From Odobenus rosmarus divergens (lineage: Eukaryota > Chordata > Mammalia > Carnivora > Odobenidae): 64,000 bases of DNA. Made by a program: the position numbers and the translations under genes. The DNA is taken from contig NW_004450382.1 of assembly GCF_000321225.1 (NCBI RefSeq), positions 3,219,046 to 3,283,045 on the forward strand, read 5' to 3'. The notes beneath the pieces were generated by a model. It searched no databases, was not told the origin of the DNA, and worked only from the letters and a program-made list of their open reading frames with translations. Of the stretch, positions 23,455 to 33,720 are shown in pieces; the stretch's first letter is position 1; every line of letters begins with the position of its first letter.

Positions 23455-24395
23455 TATTCTTACTCAAATCACAATGACATACCACCTCATACTTATTGGG
23501 ATGACTATAATTTAAAAAACTACATTAACAAGTATTGATGAGGATGTGGAGGAATCAGAACTCTTACACATTGCTGATAAGAATGCAAAATGGTACTGTT
23601 GCTTTGGGAAGTAGTATGACAGTTCTTTAAAATGTTAAACATAGAGTTATCATATGATCTGTCAATTCCACTCCCAGATACATATCTAAGAGAAATGAAA
23701 ACATATATGTTTAACAAAAACTGGTATATGAATATTCCTAGCAGCATTCTTCACTGTAGCCAAAAAGTGGAATCAACTCAAATGTCTATCAGCTGAATGG
23801 GTAAATAAAATGTGGTCTGTCCATACAATGAAATACTACTTTGCAATAAAAAGGGATGAACATTGCTGCTATGAGTATTGGCATACATGTGCCCTTTCTT
23901 TTCACTACATCTGTATCTTTGGGGTAAATACCTAGTAGTGCAATTCCTGGGTCATAGGGTAGCTCTATTCTTAACATCTTGAGGAACCTCAACACTACAT
24001 CAAAAACTAATGATGTACTATACAGTGGCTAACTGAACATAATGAACAGTTGATACAAGCTAAATGGATGATCCTTGAAATCAGTGAGAAAAGCCAGTCA
24101 GAAAAGTCTGCATATTATACAGTTCCATTTATATAACATGTCTAGAACAAGCAAATCTACAGACAAAAAGTAAATTAATAGTAGTTGGGTAGACCAGGGG
24201 ATAAGAGCGGGAGATAAGGAGTGATTGTTAATGGGTATGGGGTTTCTTTTGGGGGTGATGAAAATGTTCTTAAATTGGATTGTGGTGATAGTTACACAAT
24301 CCTGTGAATATACTAAAAACCATTGAATTTGCATAGTTCAAGTGCATGAGTTTTATGGTATGTAAATTATATCTCAATACAGCTGTTTTTTAAAA
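23455..24395 (+). mobile_element. Old L1 ORF2 C-terminus and 3' UTR, host of a nested L1
   Basis: Sense L1 text (ACAATGACATACCACCTCAT to TTGCAATAAAAAGGGATGAA) is interrupted at 23862-24041 by a younger L1 and resumes with CAGTTGATACAAGC and TGGATGATCCTTGAAATCAG, through the 3'-UTR text GTAGACCAGGGGATAAG. Confidence 0.8.
23863..24041 (+). mobile_element. Nested, 5'-inverted (twin-primed) carnivore L1 remnant
   Basis: 23863-23999 is complement-strand L1 ORF2 end (GCTGCTATGAGTATTGG, GGTAAATACCTAGTAGTGC). 24000-24041 is sense-strand L1 3' end (CAAAAACTAATGATGTACTA). The pair is flanked by ATGAACA at 23856-23862 and 24042-24048, as expected for one twin-primed insertion into the old L1. Confidence 0.75.
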
Positions 24396-24409
24396 AAGCA
24401 CGTACCAAA

Positions 24410-24600
24410 ATGTTTTACAGAAATGCTGTACAATTTTACATTCCCACTAGCTATGTATGAGAGATCCATTTACTCTGCATCCTTTCCAGCATTGAGTGTG
24501 GTCAGTATTTTTTATGTAAGCCAATATAACAGACTCAGTTGTGTAAGAGTGGAGTGACAGATCCCCATGGCTGTAATTTGCATGTGATTAATAGCTTGTG
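24410..24600 (-). mobile_element. Old L1 fragment
   Basis: TTTACATTCCCACTAGCTAT...ATCCTTTCCAGCATTGAGTG is complement-strand L1. Confidence 0.65.
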
Positions 24601-24605
24601 ATGTT

Positions 24606-24799
24606 GGGGAGTGCTTGGGTGGCTCAGTCTGTTAAGTGTCTGCCTTCGGCTCAGGTCATGATCTCAGAGTCCTGGGATCGAGCCCCCGCTCTGCACTCAG
24701 CAGGGAGTCTGCGTCTCCTTCACCCTCTGCCCCTCCCCTGCTGGTGCTCTCTGTCTCTCTCTCTCTCTAAAATAAATAAATAAAGTCTTAAAAAAAAAA
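24606..24799 (+). mobile_element. SINEC, forward
   Basis: Head GGGGAGTGCTTGGGTGGCTC, CT-rich middle, AAATAAATAAATAAAGTC and a poly-A tail. Moderately diverged. Confidence 0.93.
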
Positions 24800-24850
24800 C
24801 TGAAATATGGCTGGCTGCATAAAAATTTTTTTTTCTGCAATGCTCTAGCA

Positions 24851-24897
24851 TTTGGGAAAGTTCTGGCTTTCCCAGAACTTTGGGAAGGTTCTGGCTG
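24851..24897 (+). repeat. Short hairpin overlapping an 18-bp direct repeat
   Basis: AAAGTTCTGG (24857-24866) pairs with CCAGAACTTT (24872-24881) over a 5-base loop. TTTGGGAAAGTTCTGGCT (24851-24868) recurs with one change at 24880-24897. Confidence 0.85.
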
Positions 24898-24999
24898 CCA
24901 TACAATCAGGATCTGGAACTGATCACTAGTACTTGGTTGTGCAAAATATGAATGTGTTTGAAAAAAAAAGTGGGTATGAACCAATGAGATTTTCCACTT

Positions 25000-25187
25000 A
25001 TAATAATATTATTCCCCTATTTGTTGGTTGACTTGAGCTAATTCTAGTGATGATAATGAGCACTGTAGCAGAACAGACCAAGATTAGGATTGAGTGGCAA
25101 CCACCACGTACAAAACTTTGTAGGAAGTGGTGAAGAGGTCTTTAGGTGGACATTTACAGCTCTACACATATTTATTACAAAATGAGA
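25000..25187. other. Unclassified spacer
   Basis: A short unique stretch between two SINECs. No gene. Confidence 0.4.
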
Positions 25188-25377
25188 GGGCACCTGGGTA
25201 GCTCAGTCGGTTAAGCATCTGCCTTTGGCTCAGGTCATAATCCCGGAGTCCCAGGATGGAGTCCCGCTTTGAGGGGGGGGGTCCCTGCTCAGCAGGGAGT
25301 CTGCTACCCCCTCTGACCCTCCCCCCCTCATGCTTTCTGTCTGTCTCTCTCTCAAATAAATAAATAAAATTTTTTAA
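25188..25377 (+). mobile_element. SINEC, forward
   Basis: Head GGCACCTGGGTAGCTCAGTC, tail AAATAAATAAATAAAATTTT, with AAAATGAGA target duplications at 25179-25187 and 25378-25386. Confidence 0.93.
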
Positions 25378-26206
25378 AAAATGAGAAAGACTGAAAATAC
25401 TGAGCTAGTCATTCCACTCAAGAGGATAGGCTAGAGTAAACAGAAAGAAAGCAGGAGGGAAATCATAAAGACAAAAGCGGAAATCGATTTGTAGAAGGTT
25501 AACAAAGCCAAAATCTGTGTCTTTGAAAATGCAAAACAGATGCTCCTCTGGCAAAATTGTTCAAAGAATAAACGGAGAAGAAAGATACATTTAAAGAATT
25601 TAAAGGGGATACAGAGCTACATATACGGCAAACTTAAAAAAAAAAAAACCAACTTGATGACAGTAAACTTTAAAATCTGGATAAAATGGACAAGTTTCAA
25701 GAAAAATGTAAATTGCCAATATTCACTGAAGCAGAACTAGGAAATGGAAATAGGAAATCACCAGACACTCTTTGGGGGAGGGGTTAGTTTGCATGTCACA
25801 ACTGCGGACACAGACCTCTGGACAGAGAGATATGAGATACTCTCCATGGAACTCACTGAGGTGGGTCCGTGGGGAAGCTTGTTCCAAAAATGGAAGAGGT
25901 TTGCCCTGTGTGGAAAAAAATGAGTTGTCTGTAACAATGCTAGAGACTCTATCAAGGCACACTGTGTGTCCGTGTTCACTGGGATGTTCTGGGCGTCCAT
26001 GATTCCATCCCTGCTGTGTGGGTGTGAGGGAGGGGGTTCATCGAGTGGATGGGGTCCTTGAAAGCCACTACTTGCCAGATGTCTGGATATATCATGCTTG
26101 GGGGTGAGATTAAATTGGAGCGAGAGGGGAGCAAGAGGATGAGTTGAAAACAGACAAGTAAGCTGCCCTGGTTAGTTTATTAATTCGTTAATTTGAAAAG
26201 GTGGGG

Positions 26207-26226
26207 AGTGTGTGTGTGTGTGTGTA
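26207..26226 (+). repeat. (GT)n microsatellite
   Basis: About ten GT units. The flanking 25800-26340 is unclassified. Confidence 0.85.
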
Positions 26227-26359
26227 CAGAAGTATTACTCAGTGGCCCTCTCTCCTACTCTAAGCTTTAATGTCTGACTTCAAGGACAAAAAGGTATTTA
26301 TGACTGTTAATGTTGTGATCACAACATGTTGCTCACCAGCTGTTTCTTGCCTTTATGCA

Positions 26360-27205
26360 TGCAGTATCATGCTGTAAGCATTCACATCTTTAAATATTCT
26401 TATAAAATACACTTTCAATGGCTACTTAGTACACCTTTATGTGGCCATACCATAATATATTTTAATCACTCACGCACAATTACAGAATGTTTTCAGTTGG
26501 TTCCAACTTTTTCCTATTTAGGTAACAGAATAAATGCTTGTGTTGCTTTTCCTGTCCTTTTGATGTCTATTTCCTAAAATGTCCTGAAAGTAGAAGTATT
26601 GGATAGGAAGTTACGAACATATTTAGGGTTCTTGATACATAAAGCCAGATCACCTTACAAAAAGATGGATTCCTACTCCCATGAGCAATGTATGAAAGCA
26701 CGTGTTTCATTGTGTTCTAGCCACCTCTGACTCTATTGTTTAAAAACTCTTGGAGCACCTGGGTGGCTCAGTCATTAAACGTCTGCCTTCGGCTCAGGTC
26801 ATGATCCCAGGGTCCTGGGATTGAGCCCTGCATCAGGCTCCCTGCTCAGCAGGAAGCCTGCTTCTCCCTCTCCCACTCCCCCTGCTTGTGTTCTTGCTCT
26901 CGCTATCTCTCTCTCTCTCTGTCAAATAAATAAATAAAATCTTAAAAAAAAAAAAAACAACTCTTTGCCAGTTTCAAAGGAAAAGTGTTCTCATTGATAT
27001 TTTCATTTGCATTTCTTTAGTGTCCACTGTGGTAGGATTTTCCCATATGTTTATTGATGATTTGAACGTCTGTTTTTTATGAACTGTTCAGATCTGTTGC
27101 CAGTTTTCTGGGGTGTTTGTATTTTTCTTACCAATTTGTAAGAGCTCTTTCTATGTTATTATCCACATGTCTGTAAGTATATTGCATTGAAATGCTCTCT
27201 TTTGT
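26360..27205 (-). mobile_element. Old L1/HAL1 fragment split by a SINEC
   Basis: Complement-strand L1 text (AGTTGGTTCCAACTTTTTCC...CATGAGCAATGTATGAAAGC; then TTTGCATTTCTTTAGTGTCC and AATTTGTAAGAGCTCTTTCT) lies on both sides of the SINEC at 26753-26957. Confidence 0.65.
26753..26957 (+). mobile_element. SINEC, forward
   Basis: Complete head (GAGCACCTGGGTGGCTCAGT), CT-rich body, AAATAAATAAATAAAATCTT and poly-A. Flanked by AACTCTT on both sides. Confidence 0.95.
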
Positions 27206-27373
27206 TATCTGCTTTTTAATTTTGCTTCATTGTTGATGCAACACTCTGGCTCCTGCGTGGAGGCGTAGGGCAATATCTTTGAGGACACTGAAACCCGCTC
27301 CCTTGGCACGGACCCTGGTTTCCTGTGGGGGGCACAGGCATCCATGTTGAATTTTTCTGGCCAACCCAGTTGA

Positions 27374-27396
27374 TTTTTTTTTTTTTTTTTTTTTTT
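27374..27396 (+). repeat. 23-base poly-T run
   Basis: T23 preceded by CCCAGTTGA and followed by GCAAGGAG. On the minus strand it would be a poly-A tail directly after about 300 bp of non-repeat text, which could mark an unidentified retrocopy. Confidence 0.8.
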
Positions 27397-27699
27397 GCAA
27401 GGAGTTTCATAGCTATTGTATATCAGCAAGCGGCTGGGAAAGAACAACCCAAAGGTGTTGGCTGTTAGCTTGTGGAACATGTCCCTAGAACCCTGTGGTG
27501 ATTGCTTTGTTGGGTGCTGGAATTCCTGTGACAGCAAATAGGCAAAGCCTGTAAATATGGGTGATTCCAAGAACATGACCCTGAAGATGGGTGAAACTTG
27601 GGAAAAAGCAGTCTATGTTTGTAAAGATTCTATGAGGAGTAAGCAGAGTTTCAGGGACGGTATCTCCAAGCAAGAGAGAGCAGAGCAGAAACTACCCAT

Positions 27700-27794
27700 A
27701 AAATGTAAATTGCCAATATTCACTGAAGCAGAACTAGGAAATGGAAATAGGAAATCACCAGACACTCTTTGGGGGAGGGGTTAGTTTGCATGTC
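27700..27794 (+). repeat. Start of the second copy (exact repeat of 25703-25797)
   Basis: 95 of 95 bases are identical to 25703-25797. It follows directly on 27699, the end of unit 1. Confidence 0.95.
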
Positions 27795-27844
27795 NNNNNN
27801 NNNNNNNNNNNNNNNNNNNNNNNNNNNNNNNNNNNNNNNNNNNN
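27795..27844. other. Assembly gap (50 N)
   Basis: Exactly 50 N, a round placeholder. If the flanks belong to a tandem copy, the true missing length would be about 1,816 bp (equivalent of 25798-27613). Confidence 0.98.
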
Positions 27845-27930
27845 TATGTTTGTAAAGATTCTATGAGGAGTAAGCAGAGTTTCAGGGACGGTATCTCCAA
27901 GCAAGAGAGAGCAGAGCAGAAACTACCCAT
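27845..27930 (+). repeat. End of the second copy (exact repeat of 27614-27699)
   Basis: 86 of 86 bases are identical to 27614-27699. Unique sequence (GGAGATTTTAATC) begins at 27931. Confidence 0.95.
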
Positions 27931-28409
27931 GGAGATTTTAATCTCTCTCTGGACTGCCTAAATTTTGCATCCATCTGGGGGGAACATTATGCCGATGTTC
28001 CCCTAATTTTGTTCATCCTCAGGTGGACAGAGTCTCTCTTCCTTGACATCACCCAAGGCAGTTTGTAGGTTTCCAAAATGGACTTTATTAGTAACAAGGG
28101 GAAAAGGAAATTCAAGAGGTATGAAGATACAAAAGCACAGAAGCAAATGGCTACAAAGTGGTACTGTAAGATAATTTTGGGTACACAATTTGTGGATGGG
28201 GAGAGAAGGGTTCACTTCCTTGTTCTAGAGTCTCTCCCCCTAAGACTCTCCACTTCTCGGTTTTTGAGATTTTACCCCTACTTCCACTCCCTTCCTTTTT
28301 TTTTTTTCTTTACTCTCTAGGGTTCCAGTCACTTCCATAGCCCGGAAGACGATCATGGCTAATTCAAGGCTGACAATTCATCCTGAGAAATTTTAAAGAT
28401 TAAAACTAG

Positions 28410-28620
28410 TATCTGTTGAAAGCTATTGCCAGTCTTGTACTAAACATGTTTCATATAGTATCTCATTTGATAGTCACAGCTTCCCTGTGAGGAAGAGATA
28501 TAAACCTTAGAGTAAGTTAAATGACTTGCAAAATGTCACATATCTATTAATTGTTCAAATCAAGTCTCTCATCCTGCTCTGTCTGGCACTGAGGTCCCGG
28601 CTCTTGACCAGTGTACTCTA
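28410..28620 (-). repeat. MIR fragment
   Basis: Reverse MIR: TTTCATATAGTATCTCATTT, CTTCCCTGTGAGGAAGAGA, then a worn CTTGCAAAATGTCACATATC. The stretch 27931-28410 before it is unclassified. Confidence 0.65.
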
Positions 28621-28811
28621 CCTTCACAATCCCCTCTGTCCCAAACCACATCACTAGAGATACTGCTGTTGTCTGAGTGCCCAGTTCCCTCCCACTGGGC
28701 CAGGGTGATGGTGTGACTTTAGGGAGTGCAGCCTCCTAGGTCTCCTGGAAGAGTCTTTGGCGGGGTTGTGCGTGTGAGTCCTGCTTTGTTGGGCTCCCCA
28801 GGTCCTCCGCT

Positions 28812-29756
28812 TTAAAGTCTTACTCTGGGGTCCTGCTCCATCCCAAGTTTGAGGAAAGCCTTTTTCAGATCCTTGTTCCTCAGACTGTAGATGACAGGGT
28901 TGAGGAAGGCTGTGGCAATGTTATAAAAAAGGGCCATTTTCTTGCCACTGTTTGACAAGGAGTCAGAGCCAGGGCTCATGTACATGATGATGCATGGAAT
29001 GGCGAAAATGGTGACCACAGTTATGTGGGAGGCACAGGTAGAGAAGGTCTTGTTCCGTCCCTGGGCTGAGCGGATCTTCATGATGGTGGCAAAGATGTTG
29101 GCATAAACGATGATAACCAGGGTCAGGGGGACCACGATGACATTGAAGCCCATGATGAAGTCTACCAAGTCATTGAGGGATGTGTCTGCACAGGCCAGCT
29201 TCAGGACGGCAGAGACCTCGCAGAAGTAGTGGTCAATTACATTAGGGCCACAGTAGGGCAGGCGCACAACAAAGAAGGTATAGCACAGGCCACCCACCAC
29301 ACCGTACGCTGCACAGATGCCCACCATGAGGAGGCACATCCAGCGACTCATGATGACCTTGTACTGGAGAGGGTGGCAGATGGCCATGTACCTGTCAACA
29401 GACATGATGGAGAAGAGCCAGGACTCAGTGACCCCAAAGAGGAGGAAGATGTACATCTGGGCGACACACCTAGCAAAAGAGATGGCCCTCTTCTTGCTGA
29501 GGATATGCCCGAGCAACTGGGGCACAGTGGTGGCTGTGTAGCACATGTCCAGCATGGAGAGGACACTGATGAAAAAGTACATGGGTGTGTGCAGGCGGGA
29601 GTCCTGGTGGATAAGAGTGATAAGGAGGCTGTTGCTCACAAGGATGAGCAGGTAAAAGATGAGAAAGAAGGTGAAGAGCAGAGGGTTGGTCCTGGGGTTA
29701 GGGGCAAAGCCCAATAGAATGAATTCTGTCACGGTGGACTGGTTGAGTTCCTGCAT
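28812..29756 (-). CDS. Olfactory receptor OR-B, intact
   Basis: This is a 314-residue class II olfactory receptor, an odorant GPCR of olfactory neuron cilia. I place the start at 29756 (MQELNQS), not at the in-frame ATG at 29837, because the shorter form matches OR-D (MQEPNQS) and gives normal OR length. Visible motifs are the glycosylation site N5-Q-S, LHTPMYFF at 55-62, the cysteines C97 and C179, MSVDRYMAIC at 118-127 (family norm MAYDRYVAIC), KTFSTCASH at 236-244, and PVIYSLRN at 287-294. In helix 1 the usual GN is SN (41-42). The DRY core, the disulphide cysteines and the NPxxY-like helix 7 motif are kept, so it looks functional. A candidate acceptor AG lies at 29763-29764, with a weak pyrimidine tract. 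A young L1 tail sits only about 100 bp upstream of the ATG. Confidence 0.96.
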   Translation of the reverse strand: MQELNQSTVTEFILLGFAPNPRTNPLLFTFFLIFYLLILVSNSLLITLIHQDSRLHTPMYFFISVLSMLDMCYTATTVPQLLGHILSKKRAISFARCVAQMYIFLLFGVTESWLFSIMSVDRYMAICHPLQYKVIMSRWMCLLMVGICAAYGVVGGLCYTFFVVRLPYCGPNVIDHYFCEVSAVLKLACADTSLNDLVDFIMGFNVIVVPLTLVIIVYANIFATIMKIRSAQGRNKTFSTCASHITVVTIFAIPCIIMYMSPGSDSLSNSGKKMALFYNIATAFLNPVIYSLRNKDLKKAFLKLGMEQDPRVRL

Positions 29757-29859
29757 TGTGATCTGCCTATTTGAAGAGTTTTGAAGATATGTAATTGATT
29801 GGGTGTCTACACACAGGGGTGTGTAAGGAATTTGCACACTCGTTTCATGTTTGGCTCTT

Positions 29860-30281
29860 TTCTTTTTTTAATTTTATTTTATTATGATATGTTAGTCACC
29901 ATACAATACATCATTTGTTTTTGATGTAGTGTTCCAGGATTCATTGTTTTCGTATAACACCCAGTGCTCCATGCAGTATGTGCCCTCCTTAATACCCATC
30001 ACGGGGCTAACCCATCCCCCCACCCCCCTCCCCACTAAAACCCTCAGTTTGTTTCTCAGAGTCCATAGTCTCTCATGGTTCATCTCCCCTTCTGATTCCA
30101 CCCCCCCCCTTCATTTTTCCCTTCCTTCTCCTAATGTCCTCCATGCTATTCCTTATGTTCCACAAATAAGTGAAACCATATGATAACTGACTTTCTCTGC
30201 TTGACTTATTTCACTTAGCGTAATCTCCTCCAGTCCCATCCATGTTGATGTAAAAGTTGGGTATTCATCCTTTCTGATGGC
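29860..30281 (-). mobile_element. 5'-truncated L1 3' UTR, close to OR-B
   Basis: The carnivore L1 3' end is in reverse: a T-rich lead, GTATAACACCCAGTGCTCCA, GAAACCATATGATAACTGAC, and a break-off after TTCATCCTTTCTGATGG. Target duplications CATGTTTGGCTCTT (29846-29859) and CATGTTTGGTTCTT (30282-30295) show a single insertion about 100 bp upstream of the OR-B start codon. Confidence 0.93.
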
Positions 30282-30295
30282 CATGTTTGGTTCTT

Positions 30296-31575
30296 AAGAG
30301 GAAGCTTGGATTGGCAGATGGAGGCACTGTGAGATATGTCCCCATAGTAGCTTGGATGGTATTGGGATTGGGTTCAGGATTTAGTTGAGGGTCATGGTGA
30401 TGAAAACGGTGAATGCCAAATCAGCGAGGCGCCGTACACTGTGCTCCTCTCTGGCCTCTAGGTATGGTTTTTCTTTTCCTGACACAGCTTTGCTGTTCTG
30501 TTATTCACCCCATTTTCTGTTTTCCCTTGGAAGTATAGAGATTGCAAATTCTTGGTTTCAGATTAGGATCAGGGGAGGACTATTAAACTCATTATTTGGG
30601 TCAAGGTTTATCTTTTTTTTAAAATCACTGTTAGGATTAGGACTAAGGTTAGAGTGGGGGGTTAAAGTCAATGCCATGAAGAATAAAAATTAGAGTTGCT
30701 ATTTAAGATCTAGCTTTTTCTGGTGAATGAGCTTTTTCATTGGTATTCTTTAATTATGTCATTCATTCAACAGATTTTTACCAAATGCTTACTATAATGT
30801 GGTCTTCCAAAATGTGAGGGATATTTTATAGTCAAGGAAAGATCATGGGTAAAGTGAGTATAGTCCCATAAACAATTTTTAGAGTTAGCAAAATAAAAAG
30901 AATAACCCCAGCACATCATGCAGAGGATATAATCTTAAAGATGTGCATATTGTATAATTAATCTTCATTTATCATACCTTCTTAATGAGAAACTCCTCAA
31001 AGACTCCTTCCTTCACACTGTCCATATGGTGCCAGTAAGTTGGTTTTGCTTTGTTGGAGACCATGAACATACTGAGATTTAAAATTTTTCCCTGTGGCTG
31101 GTCCACCTTTCAGTATTCATTGCCTTTCTGGTTTTATGATTCAGAAAAATTTATATTTTGTTCTGAGCATATTAAAATTCTAGTGACTATAGGAAACTGT
31201 GCAGAAGTAAATCCACAAAACCCAGAGTTTTGTGAAAGGGAAATTTGTGGGGAGCAGTTACAATTTGTCAGGAAGGGTTTCCTAAGCGCATGCACTCTGC
31301 CCAGGTGGGTACCCCAGCCTACTTCCTTATCCATTGCTGACTTGTACACGCTTTGTTCCCATGGCTTTGTAGATTGCTCTCAACTTTCTGGTTTGTGAAC
31401 TCTCACAGAGACATTTAATATCATATCTCCAAAAACTCTTTTGATATTATAGAGTATCTCTTACAAAGAGCCAGCATCATGCTTAATGCTAAAACTAGAG
31501 CATAGAGACCTGCCGGCCAAATATAACCCACAGATATATTTTGAATAGTTTTTAAAAGTTGAATTAATTGCCAAT
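30296..31575. other. Unclassified AT-rich sequence
   Basis: A 115-codon frame (31051-31398, +) and a 102-codon frame (30385-30693, +) show no family features. Probably old degraded repeats. Confidence 0.3.
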
Positions 31576-31580
31576 CTTTT

Positions 31581-31782
31581 ATTTATTTTATTTTTTTAAA
31601 GATTTTATTTATTCATTTGCGAGAGAGACAGAGAGAGAACAAGCAGGGGTAGAGGCAGAGGGAAAGGGAGAAGCAGGCTCCCTGCTGAGCAAGGAGCCCG
31701 ATGCGGGACTCGATCCCAGGACCCTAGGATCATGACCTGAGCCAAAGGCAGATGCTTAACCATCTGAGCCACCCAGGTGCCC
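31581..31782 (-). mobile_element. SINEC, reverse orientation
   Basis: TTTAAAGATTTTATTTATTC lead, GAGA body, and a head ending in GAGCCACCCAGGTGCCC. AATTGCCAAT lies on both sides as target duplication. Confidence 0.95.
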
Positions 31783-32084
31783 AAATTGCCAATATTTTAA
31801 AAAGTGGAGCTTACACATAAAAAACTAGATTTTCAGCATCACAAACTAGAGTTGGCAATAATGGGCCATATTCCTCCAGCCAGCAGGAGGTGAGCATATG
31901 CTTCCTCTTTGGATGGAGTGTGAACTCCCCAGTTCACGATATTCCTTGTGGTCCCTTATTTTTCGTAGACTAATTTTACTCAGTTAAACTGCCCATGCTT
32001 GCCCTCCACCCCAGGCATTTGAATTTATGATCCCTGTTCTAATGGTGTACACTCAAAGTGAGTGCTACTTTTACTGCTGGTATA

Positions 32085-33720
32085 TAACATTATTCAGAAA
32101 GCTGTAGCCAAAGAAATAGTTTAAGGCAAGGAAATAAAATTATAAAGATCAAAAACTTATAATGATTTGCAAATGTCATATTTGTCTTATCTGGAAATTC
32201 AAGAGAATCACCTGATACAGTTCTAGAACTAATGAAAGAGTTTGGTTCAGTTGGCTTAATATGAAAATACTGGGGACCCGGGAGCGCATGCAGCACTAGC
32301 AGCTGGGTCCTGACATCGCTGGTGCTGCATCTCCCAGGCATTGACCCGGCCCTGGTGCCCGGCAATTCTCCCCAAGCACGGCTCCTCGAAATGTCCCTGC
32401 TCCCGCTTAGCCCCATGCAACCAAATTAAATTTAAGAAAAGGGGACGGGAGATTCAAAGAACAATATGCATAGTAAGATCCCATGTGTACAAAAATGTGT
32501 ATGCACACAAATTTTTAAAAATGTATTTTACATCACATTTTAGATGCATAGAAAATGCCTGCAAGTATACACAGACTTGTCAGCATTTATTATCATTGAG
32601 GACTGAGATTTGTGATAGTGGTGAGTGAGACCCTAGGAATGAATGAGACACATTTCCTTTTTCTTTTAACATTTCAGGACTATTTGCTTTTTATCTACAA
32701 TGAATATATATTTTTAATCATTAAAAAACTGAAAGTACCCAAAAAGTAGAAATGTTCTATACTAATAAAATTTTAAAAAATTAAAAAAGAGAAATGTTCT
32801 ATACTAGACAAAAAGTTAGAAATATGTTGGAAAAAAAGATTTATAAAAGCAGCAAATAAACAAAAATGCACAAATACCCAGGAATGAGCCTCACAAGAAA
32901 TGTTCACGACCTATGAAAGCAATACAAATGAAAACAAAACAAACAGAAGATTCTGAAGAACTTTCTCAAAAGACATAAAGGTAGCTTCGATTAAGTTCAG
33001 GGATACACCATATCCATGTTTCTGGAAAGAAAAACTAAAATTGGCAAAACAAAAACAACAAACCAACCACACCAAAAAACCCCACAAAAAACAAAACAAA
33101 CAAAAAACCCAAAACATCTCTAAACTTATATATTTAATGCAATCTAATTAAAACTCAATAGAATGATTTTGTAAGAACTTGATAATGTGATTCAAACACC
33201 CATGAAAGAATAAATGGATGGGAATAGTTAAGGAAATACTGAAGGGGAAAAAAATAACAATGAAATGGAAGAAGAGTTGTCAGATTTAGCAAGTAAAAAT
33301 AAATCTGAAATTCAAATTTAACTGGGCATCCTGCATTTTATCTGTGACTCTAAGAGGAAGACACTCTTCCAAAGGAGCAAGCATAATACTATAACGTACT
33401 ATTAATACCATAAAAATGTGTGTGGACTCGGAGATAGACACATAGATTGATGGGACAGAACAGAGAGCTTGGAAACAGACCCTAGCCCGTGATGAAGAGG
33501 CTATTATAAATCAGAGAGCAGGAAGCTATTTAACAAATGTTGCTCAATTAGTTAATGATCTGGGTAGAAAAAGGTCTTTTATGCCGCCTACCTACCAAGA
33601 TACATTCTAACTATGTTAAACAGTTAAATGCAAAAAATAAAAACTACAAAGCAACCTAGGGGAAAATATATGGGTGAATGTTTATTATGATGAGACAAAG
33701 AAAGACATTTGAAGCATAAC
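32085..33720 (+). mobile_element. Old L1 ORF2 copy with insertions
   Basis: Sense L1 text is recognisable at 32085-32265, 32850-33300 (CCCAGGAATGAGCCTCACAA) and 33360-33720 (TAGACACATAGATTGATGGG). It is interrupted by a GC-rich segment (32271-32415), by AT-rich 3'-like text and, near 33270-33350, by another old repeat (AACTGGGCATCCTGCATTTT). Confidence 0.65.
32271..32415. other. GC-rich insert with a hairpin inside an AT-rich L1
   Basis: The composition changes abruptly to GC-rich with several CpG. ATGCAGCACTAGC (32288-32300) pairs with GCTGGTGCTGCAT (32318-32330), one mismatch, 17-base loop. Not recognised as any repeat or gene. Confidence 0.6.

Larger units (their letters stand above)
25703..27699 (+). 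repeat. Unit of a putative 1,997-bp tandem duplication
   Basis: The first 95 bp of this unit recur exactly at 27700-27794 and its last 86 bp recur exactly at 27845-27930, with a 50-N gap between. This is what a head-to-tail second copy with its middle missing would look like. The unit holds a (GT)n run, L1-type sequence, a SINEC and a poly-T run. Confidence 0.75.

Noticed and set aside
29229..29717. 162-codon plus-strand frame opposite OR-B
   Set aside because: It is the antisense shadow of the OR coding exon. There is no independent evidence.
29757..29837. N-terminal extension of OR-B to the upstream in-frame ATG at 29837
   Set aside because: It would add 27 residues not seen in OR-C or OR-D. 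The start at 29756 gives the conserved MQExNQS N terminus and lies after a candidate splice acceptor.
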